From: Artemisia argyi
Lineage: Eukaryota; Streptophyta; Magnoliopsida; Asterales; Asteraceae
DNA length: 64,000 nt
Assembly: GCA_030686995.1 (NCBI GenBank)
Contig: CM060685.1
Location: forward strand, 123,128,823 to 123,192,822
Reading direction: 5' to 3'
The position numbers were made by a program, and so were the translations under genes. Below the pieces are notes generated by a model, which did no database searches, was not told the DNA's origin, and saw only the letters and a list, made by a program, of their open reading frames with translations. Positions 49,211 through 58,831 of the stretch are shown one piece after another; positions within the stretch are counted from its first letter, which is position 1; each line of letters opens with the position of its first letter.

Positions 49211-49573
49211 TATTTTGTACTTTGCATGCATATGAAATATATATGTTATTAGCATGCATATGGAATATATGCGTTATTAATATGCATATGAAATATATAC
49301 GTTATTATGTCCCCGAGCATGTTAGTATGGTGTCTAAGTAATACTTGCATGGTCATTAATTATTTTATTTTTCAGTTCGTATAGATCCTAATTTTCTTTA
49401 ATAGAGTATAGGTTCTGCTTGTCATTCAAAATAGCATGTATGACCCACTTCTATAGGTCTATCTGTGTCTTTCCTTAAGATAAAGATTTCCATATCATAT
49501 ATATGCTTCTGTTCCATTCAATCATCCCTCCATATCTCACCATCACTCTCATCCATAAATAACACATAGTAAC
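49211..49573. other. Upstream region of the accessory ORF; short tandem repeats
   Basis: Contains copies of 'gcatatgaaatatatacgttatta' split by changes (49196-49310), then unique AT-rich DNA up to the ORF start at 49574. It may be the rest of the LTR and an untranslated leader. Confidence 0.4.
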
Positions 49574-50038
49574 ATGTCTAGCGACCCTAACTGGGCGTAT
49601 AATCCGCTTCCAGACTATACTATGGGGCCTCTTGTTGCCCCTACTGATGAGGCTCAAGAGTTAGCTGTCCTTCGCTATGAAATCAGTGATTTAAAAGGCA
49701 AGTATGCCAGTGCCTGTTCAAGCTACACTCATGTTGCGGAAGAGCTTGAGAAGTATAGGCAGCAAGAGGCGAGCATGATCAGTATGCTACAACTCTTTCA
49801 AGGAGAGAAGGAGCGTTTGGACAATGAATTAGCTTGGGTTATGCGTGAGGCAATCCCCCGGATGGTCGTTAGGGTTCTACAAAGCGAGGAGTTTGACAAG
49901 GAGATGTTGAAAATCCAAGGAGTCCTGATTGAGCTTGGTCGAGAGTTGGGAAGGCAGGAGTCCCAAGGCCTTACTCTATCTATGTTTAATGATGGAGGTC
50001 ATGTAAACCTTGACCCCACCATGAAGGAGGAAATATAG
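49574..50038 (+). CDS. Coiled-coil C-terminal part of a Tat-element accessory protein
   Basis: A 154-residue open frame starting ATG (MSSDPNWAYNPLPDYTMG). Residues about 28-95 are heptad-like (ELAVLRYEISDLKGKYASAC ... EKYRQQEASM), consistent with a coiled coil. The end (LAWVMREAIPRMVVRVLQSE) resembles the C-terminus of plant proteins with an N-terminal PF04195 domain, but the N-terminal domain itself is not present here. The ORF is antisense to the LTR (48723-49210) and the pol fragment (58832-62094). That matches the known layout of Grande/Retand-type elements, where an antisense ORF lies between pol and the 3' LTR. Function unknown. It may be one exon of a longer gene or a remnant. Confidence 0.55.
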   Translation: MSSDPNWAYNPLPDYTMGPLVAPTDEAQELAVLRYEISDLKGKYASACSSYTHVAEELEKYRQQEASMISMLQLFQGEKERLDNELAWVMREAIPRMVVRVLQSEEFDKEMLKIQGVLIELGRELGRQESQGLTLSMFNDGGHVNLDPTMKEEI

Positions 50039-50647
50039 AGAGCTGTTTCGGGGTTGAAGAAAGAAAAGTGGGTTGTTTATGGATGACATAATCAAAGCCC
50101 CCGAGTTGTCATATGGCTTGTTACGTTACGTACTTCGACATGGTGATGGTGGCGAGGGTCCGAGTCAGGTTGCCTGAGTTTGTGGTGGTTCGCAATGTCC
50201 TTTAAAGGCTTAAGTTCATGTTCGTTTTGCTTTGTATGGGTTTCGGCTTAGCGGGTTTAGTAGCCAAATTATGATATTTGTAATATAATAGGCTACTTTG
50301 GATATGTATTTCGTGTATTGTAATATAAGATTGTTTTGATTTGTGAACTTTCTATTCGTGTTTGGAGTTGATAAATTTATATACTCCGTAGTTTCTTGTG
50401 TTTTGAATGCACGCATGCAGCTGTGTGCCGTTTTATAAGCGAGCAAAATATTCTTTGAATAGAAAGGATTAATGTTAATTTGCATTTTTAAATGTAGTAA
50501 ATATTACTCCGTAAATAATATCAGCAAAGTATAGTATGAGATACATGTTTAGAAGGATAGTTTCATTTATTTGTTAAGTAGTATTACTGAGATATAGTTA
50601 TCGTATGTGTTGCTCCATTTAGTGGTAGTGACTTATGAGTGTGTCAT
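50039..50647. other. Non-coding interval, retroelement interior
   Basis: Follows the stop of the accessory ORF. The reverse-strand 89-codon open frame at 50216-50485 has no family features. Likely untranslated interior of the Tat-type element. Confidence 0.4.
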
Positions 50648-50988
50648 ATAGTTTAAATCTCAAAAGGTGAAGATCGGTGGGATCACCCTGGTCCCATGCA
50701 TCCTAAGGATGCCAACCGGACCCTCCCCCAAGGACCCGGCCCCAGGCAATCAGCACCTGTCCCAGTGACTGTACTTATCAGGAGGTGGGCTATGAACCCT
50801 GGCTATTATCTCAAAAGACCCCTCGCTGACCAGTCAATCTGAGCATTTGCGGTGGGGGGATGGTATCAACAGAGCATGTGGTCCTGCCCCACTTGAGGAC
50901 TTCCCGGTAGGTCACCCAACCGGTACTACTCTCAGAGTGGCTCACTTAACTCTATAAGAGTTACCCACTAGACCACATGCTAGTTGAT
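50648..50988 (-). mobile_element. Possible tRNA-related SINE or SINE-like insertion
   Basis: GC-richer than its surroundings. On the - strand it starts near 'catgtggtctagtgggtaac', with the A-box-like TGGTCTAGTGG. Further on comes B-box-like GGTTCATAGCC, but the spacing (over 150 bp) is too long for a simple tRNA head, and no poly(A) tail or target duplication is obvious. It may be a composite SINE. Confidence 0.35.
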
Positions 50989-51604
50989 ATGAGGATGTGT
51001 AACAAGAGAGTATAATTTCTCAAGTTTATTCGTGAATTAGTATAGTGTTTGTATGATAATTTAATACTGTGAGCCTGACATTGATTGTAGGATATTGATG
51101 TGTCAGTTATTCTTATTAATATATAGGAAGTAGTAGCCACACCATGTATATTTCTTAGTAATATTGAAGTGTTAATATGATATGAAGTGATTCATGTAGT
51201 ACTTTAATAAGCGTGTTGATATTTTGAAAAAGAAGAGTATAGTAAAATATAGTTTGTATTGTAGAACCTAACTATACTGTGATTAATATTTTGTCCATAA
51301 AATATGTGAAAGTTCTGTGTGTTTAATGTATTAGCATGTTGAGTTGTAACAAAATGTATTGTATAATGGTTGTGAAATGTAATGCAAATCTATTATATGT
51401 AAACTGAGCTCAACTAATGGAATAATAAGTTGTCACATGAGCTGTGGTTATGTGTATGCATGCTCGTGACGTACCATGACCCGTACGATGATTTGTCGAT
51501 CTTTTGCGCTTATTTATTTTGTCAACGAGCTGGCGTTGAGTGATCCTTTTGCAAGATTTTGCTTAATATAATTCGTTCGGCCTAACTTTGTTTCATCCCT
51601 TTTA
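50989..51604. other. Non-coding interval left of the solo LTR
   Basis: AT-rich retroelement interior with no open frame of note. It ends with the ATGGC target duplication at 51605-51609. Confidence 0.4.
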
Positions 51605-54600
51605 ATGGCTGATGAGTGTCCAAGTACTCATCATTTCTTTAACATTTAGACTGCAAAATCTGCCAAAAACACTTTGAAATATCACAAAATACTACAAATA
51701 TCATGGAAATGTGTTTTTATGTGATTCAGATACAAAAGGAATGAAAACAATTGAAAAACATGCAAATATACATAATTGTCAGTTTCAGTCCCTGGAGTTT
51801 CATAAATTGGCAAATCTAGTCCCTGGTTATTCAAAACATGTAAAATATCATCAAAGGTCCTTAGGGATTCACAAGTTGTCAAAAGTAGTCCTTTAAAGTT
51901 AAAAATTGCAAAAATACAACTTGGGTCCTTGAAGTTTCAAAAATGGCAAAACAAGTCCCCCGGGTTTTAAAAATTGAAATTTAACATCTTAAGTCCTTGG
52001 GGAATTAAAACTTGGCATGATTGGTCATTATGATAGCTATGAGAAAGTTACATGTTCAGCCCTTCAAAAATCAGAAAATTACAATAATGGTCCTTGGGCT
52101 TATAACCATACAAACCAACCGGACCCTTAATATCTAAAAACCCAAGATAAATAACACCAAGCCCAAACCCTTCCCTTTTGGCCCAAATAACAAATCCAGC
52201 CCACCCCTTTGATATTAAAAACGGGGTCAAACCCACGGTCAACACCCTTCCCACAAATACCACCACCACTGTTCATCTTCCACCTCCATCCCTGCAAACC
52301 CAATACCAGGGTGGTTTTCACCTCCACCTCACCCCCCAGCTGGCTACTCCATCTCATTCCCCCTCATCATTCAATCCCACTAAGCATTTAATGCTTCCCC
52401 ACCAAGATACACTCCACCTCCATTCTCACATACCCTGTTTTTGTGGGCAACTTGCCCAAACTCATCTAAAACACTTTTCCCTTGTCCCCTCCACCTCTAC
52501 AAACTCCCAAAATTCTTTAATTGCAAAGAAACTACCCTAATCCACCTGTTTCAATTTTGGCGCCAAAAATTCCATGTGGACGGCTAGGATGAATTACAGT
52601 GAATCAATGGTCAAAAGGTGGTGGGAAAGATGCAAAGAAGTCTTGGAAGTCAGAAAAGATGAATATAAAGCAAAGAGGAAGCAATGTGGATACCTATCTA
52701 GTGTAATTTGGTTTGTCTTAAATCGTATTAGTCAATTTCAAGTTTCCATTGTATCTTTAAGCTTTCAAGTTGTATTTCTAAGATTCTCAGTGTTAATCAA
52801 AGCTATTTTCAGTTTCAATTTCAGTTCCTCATCTCTATTTCAGTTTATGCAAATTTATACTCAAATTCTCATTTTTATGGTGAAATTGTTTATAGTTGTT
52901 GATATGGACTCTTAAGCTCATATAAGTTCCCTGTATAGCTTATAAGAGCTATTAGAAATTTTAAAATCAGTTGTAACCTCAAAAAGCAAAAATACAAAAA
53001 AAAAAATACAATAAATAAGTCAAAAATAAAAAAATCATGGTGAAGATGAAGAAAGCAATGGAGCAGGGTTTATTATGGATTGCCCTGGGTTAGAGGCTTT
53101 GTGGAAAGCCTATAGGATTGTTCTATGGTCTTGGTTCTCTATCTCAGCTTGGATTGCAACTTGTAAGCCTAATTCTAGATTTTTGCTATTCACTATGATA
53201 GTGTTTATTACATGCTTATCTCTGGTTTTCTATGTTTATGTGGTATGTTATAATAAAATTAATGCTTTAAATAACTTGCTTGATCACCGGATTGTATTGT
53301 GCTCATGATTTCTAGTTTGACTGTGATAATAGCATTATATGGAATCTTATGTGTTTAGTGTTTAGACTGTTGTTTTTGTGCTTAACTTGGCTTATTACAT
53401 CATAATAAAAAGTTAGGAATCAGTATTATGGCTTGAATCAGTATAACCTTTTGAAATTCACAAATTCAGTTTCAATAAGGGTTGTTTGGAATTGCTGATC
53501 TATTTGTGATATACTGAGTTTATGTTGTTGTTCTTAGTTACTACCTGTCACACTAGGTTTTATTAGGTCAAATAAACCAGTTAAACCTGTGCTTGTTCAT
53601 TAAATAGTTAAAATCAAGTTTAATCTCAATTTACTAGTTCACTGTTAGAATTTAGAGTTACATAATCTTCATATTAGTTCATTAGTAGATTATTTAGCTC
53701 AATTTTACCTCTAATTAGTTTAATATAACATAACAAGTAATTAGGATCCAGTAGAAGTTCATAATAGTCAACTTTGTAGTTTAAATTAAAAAGTCAAATT
53801 CATAGTAAGTAAGTTTTTGATTAAACTAGTTAATTTTCTCTTGAACTTAATTTTAGGTTTTAGGACTTGTGCTTTTAGATAATTAATATTTGGGAAAATT
53901 GTCACTGCTGTAAACAGCAGTGATTTTTGCTGCTGTAAAGGCTTCAACAGGGACCATTTTTGCTGCAAAATGAACATTCAGGGACCATTTAGTAACATCG
54001 GGGAGTGGATTTTGTGAGGGACAGCAGGTAACTCCCTGCTGTAAATAGCAGGGATGATATCCCCTTAATATTTTGCTGCTTATCTTTATTAGTATATTTT
54101 TATTTATTTTTATCTCCTTAGTTTAACAGCTTATTTGATAGCTTATACTTAGTACTTTTTCTAAAAATTGCCCTGTGCACAGGATAATCACTTACTTTAA
54201 AAAGCTTGCATAAGCTTTATTAGTAAGCATTAGCTTGTGTATTTTGCTGTTTTGGAAAGCCCTTCTGGCTAGCTTGCTATCTCCAGTGCTTATTGTCCAT
54301 TAATTGCTTATATGGATTGCTTATTTGTGCTTAACATTTTCATCAAAACCACTCACTACACTGAGCAATCAGTGTAGTTGAGTCATTTTCTCAAGCTCAT
54401 CAAAAGCTCATCACTGAGCTTAAGCTTGTGAAACTTGGTTCTTTTAGAAGCTAACCAACCAAACTTCAAGGTTCAAAACTTATTTTCAACTTTCAGGCTT
54501 ATTTACTAGGCCTGCAAGTAGCTTAAACCTTGTCCCATTTCCTGTGTACACTAAACCTTTCAGTGTATTACAAGCTTTTTCATAAGCTCATCAAAAGCTC

Positions 54601-55379
54601 TCCAGTGGACCCCACAGGGTAGCTTTGGCTTTTTGGAAACCTTACCAACCCATCTTGCTATCTCCAATGCTTATTTTGGCTTTTGAGCTTATTTCATAAG
54701 CTTATCTTGTCCTCAAAGTTGACTGCAAGGGGTGTTTGGCATTCAGTGTAACTTGGAATTGCTTATTAGCTTATATTAAGCTTATTAGTAAGTTCCAGTG
54801 CACCAATTTGATCTTTTCAGTCCATTGTACTTATACTAATATTATTTTACCTTTGGTTCTTTCTGTAAGGCTTATTTTAAGCTTATTCAAGCTTAAAATT
54901 CCACAAACAAGCCAAAAGCTTGTCTGTTAAGATCATAAGCTCACAAACTGCTTATTTCTAGGTCTTAAATCTTTTGTCTTTATTAAAGTTTAATATTTTC
55001 AGTAGTATTATAGTTCTAAAAAAAGAAAAACACAAAAACATCACTTATAAGGAAAGTGATAGCTTCTATTTAAGAAGCTTTTGCATATTAGCTTATTTTT
55101 ATTAAGCACTTATCATTTTTATAACTTTCATAAGTTCCTGTACTCATTTAATATTTATAGAAAAAATTTTAGATGTTTCTTTGGTCATTTAGTATTTATT
55201 AGCATTTTAATTAGTTTAAAAAGTATTTAATAAATAATTAAATAGTAATTAATTAATAATAATTAGATAAAAAGTGTAAAAAATATATTTTTAGTTTTAA
55301 GATAAGTTTTATAATATTTTAGATTTTTCTAAGTCTTAATTTCATTTTTCTAGGTTTATTTTATAACTTCTTGTATTTT

Positions 55380-55434
<55 letters not shown>

Positions 55435-55622
55435 GGTAAAAGGTCAGCGACCCGGTAAATGTATTACTCCAAAAAACGTTTAAGTACAATGGATTTGGGT
55501 GAATCCCAAATCGCAGCCCGTTACATAGGCGAGAGCTTACATAACAAGATACTTCCTATTTTTTTAAAAGAAAACAAACCACTACTCACATGATAACACG
55601 CTACATTGACAAAGATGAAAAA

Positions 55623-57673
55623 CTACTTCCTACGAGCTTGGAGTTTAGTGCCATACATGGCATTAAAAGTATTCAAATTCCCTGGGAGATCATAAACTTT
55701 CTTAGAATAATCATCATAGTCATCATACTCATCCTCACGGTCATGACCACCACCAAATAGGTTTCTTGTCTCATCGAACATGTCCACAACCTCCTCGTCG
55801 TTAGTATCGGATACCACGACCTCGCCCACTTTAGAAAATGGGTTAGACCTCTTAGAAGAAGAATTAACCTTCTGAATAGGATGACCATCATCATCCACAA
55901 GAGTCGCTTTCCCTTCAATAATTAGCTTTTCAAGCTCCCCAATTTTCTTAACAATAGGAGTAGAATCAACATAGTGTTCCTTTTCTTGAATATGACTCAC
56001 AAAAGTACCTTGCGACGCATTACCAGCCTTAAGAGACTCATCCTCATTAGCTTCCATAAAACAACCCGATTCCACATCCTTGTTGGTCTCATTAGTGGGA
56101 ATACCAAAGGTATCCGTATCATCCATAATAAGAGCATCAAATTGATTAGAAGTCACAATCTTGGTACCACTTGTACTAGCCACATCCACATTAATAGGTT
56201 TCGTGGTATCCACTATCTTAGGTGCCGAGGGAGTCTTCTTGGGTTGATAATGAAATTGCTTACCCACAACAGGTTTAAAAAACCCTCCCTTACTCGTAGT
56301 ATTAGTAGCACCCTTCTTACCCTTCTTCTTGTTGTTCGCAGGTTGAAAACCATCACTAACAGTAACACTCGGTGTAGGCTTAGTAGTAGAAGCAACAACT
56401 TTAGGACATTCATTAAGAGTATGACCAAAAAGCTTACATGTATCACACCGAGGTGGCTTCCATTCATATTCAACCCGGATTGTTTCAATAGTAAAGCCAG
56501 TCCCATCAAGCAAAGGAATCTCAACAGTGAGACTTTCCTTAAGCACCACATCCGATTTCACTTCAATCATACATCTAGCAAAACTACTCCGGCCCCACGA
56601 TTCCTTGCACATTTGACTAGTAAAAGCATCTAACCTTTTGGGCGTTCCAATCAATGTGGCAAGAAGGCTAAGACCATCATCCGAAAACATAGCAAGGGGA
56701 ACATCATGGAATTTGACCCATACAGGGATATTAGTCAAATCCTCTTTTAGTAAATTAGTGTTCAAAGACCATGGTTTAAGAATAATAGGTACATTACGAA
56801 TTAACCACGGTCCATTTTCAAGAACATCATCAACACCTTTCTTCGAATTGAACTTAAAGAAGAAGAATCCCTTTGCATTCATCATTACCTTTTGGATCCC
56901 ATACTTAGCCCACGTATTACGAACATAGTAATCTACCACAGGAAAAGCAAGACGTTGACCAAGGAAATACCCATAGAGAGTATTCTCAAAACGGAGATTA
57001 ACCTCTTCCACAACTTTCATGGGAATAGAAAGATCAACATCTGATCTCTTTTTGCTACATTCCAACCTGCGAAAGTTAGGGATATGCTTCTGAGAATCGT
57101 TAGATGTTGCACCCGCATAAGATGTCGATTTCACTCCATTACCACTCATACTATTAGGCTGACCTAACCCACTAGGGCTGTTGGCATTCGGAATAGTCTC
57201 CTTATTACTAGCAATCACAACTTGCACATCATTCATAGTTGCATCAAACTTTTTACGCGCATTAGACAAAAGTTGTGCAACATTAGGTTCATTCATCTCA
57301 CAACTAGCAGCACCAAGTGAAACCGGCTTCACTTGATTTTGTGTAGCATCACATGTAACATTCATAGGAATGTCACTAGAAGCAAATTTAACATTGCTAG
57401 ATGTTGTATCACGTACAGAATCAGCAACATACGTACCCCCATCATTCTCACTATGACCATCAGCCTCATTAGCTGACAATGGTTGTGAGAAACCACTGAC
57501 ATTTGCACTCAGATTCTCTAAGATCACGTTCCCACTAGCATCAGTATCCACCTTGTTAAGCATCTCTTGCAAACCACTAGTTACATTAGCCAAACTATAT
57601 GAATCATCATTATGTCGCCCCCTGTCTTAGCCCCCTTCGTACCACTACTAGCTTTCAAGAAGCCCTTATTCAT
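55623..57673 (-). CDS. LINE ORF1 protein (DUF4283 + CCHC zinc knuckle), frameshifted near its start
   Basis: Nucleic-acid-binding protein of plant L1-type LINEs. The main open frame (about 57629 to 55623) shows a DUF4283-type domain (NTLYGYFLGQRLAFPVVDYY, then NTWAKYGIQKVMMNAKGFFF, ENGPWLIRNVPIILKPW, IPVWVKFHDVPLAMFS). A zinc knuckle follows (C-DT-C-KLFG-H-TLNE-C, spacing CX2CX4HX4C), then an acidic tail ending in QARRK. The frame lacks a usable ATG. The natural ATG is probably 57673 (MNKGFLKASSG) in another frame, and a small indel near 57605-57618 separates the two. The protein as it stands is therefore probably not made whole. Length, domain order and C-terminus are otherwise complete for ORF1. 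Confidence 0.85.
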
Positions 57674-57744
57674 CACTAAAAAACGCCACAATACAATCAC
57701 CCAACCGCGTCACAAGCATGAAAGCAAAACCAATCAGAAAAATA

Positions 57745-57770
57745 AAACCCTAATCGAAAGATTAGGGTTT
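57745..57770. repeat. Perfect 11-bp stem with GAAA loop in the LINE 5' UTR
   Basis: AAACCCTAATC, loop GAAA, GATTAGGGTTT. The stem holds the plant telo-box text AAACCCTAA. It could be an RNA hairpin in the LINE leader or part of its internal promoter; function is not known. Confidence 0.8.
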
Positions 57771-58557
57771 ATAGCAATAACCGTACAACACTAACCAGCA
57801 GCCATCATAAAATCAACTTGAATGAATCAGGTAATAAACAATTAATAAACAGATCGATTAATAAAAATCGATAAGATAAATCCCTAAGAAAACGATTAGT
57901 AATAAATAAGAATCCCTAAAAAAATCGATTATAAACAGTCCACAACTACGTGAGATCAAAGTAAGAATCAATTCAAGAATCAAGGATACGAGAATCACAC
58001 GATTGTGGAAGGTTTTGATGAAACGATGAGGGGGTTTTTTTTAGGGATTGAATCGCCAGGGGGTTTTTTATTTTAGGTTATTTTTAAATAGTTTAAATTA
58101 GTTTTTAATTAATAATATTTAATTAATTAGTTGTAAAAATAATTTTAATTTACCAATAATTTTCTTTTATTTTTAGGATTCTAAAAATATAAATTTCACA
58201 TTCGTGGGATTTATATCGATAAGGTTTTACTTTTTAATTAGTACGTTTACGTTTATTTTAAATATTAAACGTACGCGTTTTTCAGTTCCTTTACGTTTGT
58301 GATTATCTGATTTCACGTATTAGTTGATATAGCTTATTGAAGCCATTCTTACTTATATTTCAGTAGTATAATCACTCGAACCCTTTTCCTGTTCATTTCA
58401 CCTGATCGCAAAGTTGTCTTATTTCAGATTTCATGCCTCGTTGGGATCTAACAACCCGGGGAGACACTACACTCCACGGAGTATTGGTTTAAGCTGTTTA
58501 ACCTTATTGACCATTCCTTTGGTTAATTAAGTTGACTGTTTACCACCAATCAATGGC

Positions 58558-58831
58558 GGGATAATATCCGGATTTAATCTTGTTGCTCTTTCGAGCTTTA
58601 TTTATGTAGCTCTCGCTCCACATTTATCCTTTATTTTTCAGGACACTTGAGATGTTCCGTGGTACAGAACACTAAATTATTCGTTGTTCATATTTTATAA
58701 GGCACAAATTTTGTACTAAAGTACCTTTTTTCATTCGATAAGAAGTTTATTTAACAATGCGATCGCACATTTTATTTTCATACACATTGCTTTACAAGGT
58801 ACACTTGGTACGAGATATGGCGATTCATTGG
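58558..58831. other. Interval between the solo LTR and the pol 3' end
   Basis: Non-coding DNA directly downstream (on the - strand) of the pol stop codon. It belongs to the interior of the Tat-type element; the same interior resumes left of 51605. No feature recognised. Confidence 0.45.

Larger units (their letters stand above)
55385..58068 (-). mobile_element. ORF1-only LINE (L1-type) with poly(A) tail and target duplication
   Basis: A - strand non-LTR element inside the solo LTR. The target duplication TATTTTAGGTT occurs at 55374-55384 and 58069-58079. The 3' end is a poly(A) tail (T-run on the + strand from about 55385 to 55434). Order on its own strand: 5' UTR with an AAACCCTAATC hairpin (57745-57770), ORF1 (57673 to 55623, with an early frameshift), about 190 bp of 3' UTR, then poly(A). 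There is no ORF2 (endonuclease/reverse transcriptase) at all, so the copy is non-autonomous and must have been mobilised in trans. Confidence 0.88.
51610..58552 (+). mobile_element. Solo LTR, family 'TGATGAGT', copy 4, split by a LINE
   Basis: Perfect 5-bp target duplications ATGGC at 51605-51609 and 58553-58557. It starts TGATGAGTGTCC with the terminal hairpin and ends CCAATCA. The span is 6943 bp, about 4.25 kb once the nested LINE (55385-58068) and its target copy are removed. That agrees with copy 1 (4220 bp). It has the family blocks including 'gcctcgttgggatctaacaa' followed by 'cccgggg' near the right end. Open frames at 52178 and 52574 fall in the GC-rich and 'TATA' parts and lack any family resemblance. 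Confidence 0.9.

Noticed and set aside
55974..56633. 219-codon + strand frame
   Set aside because: Antisense shadow of LINE ORF1, with no start context or domain.
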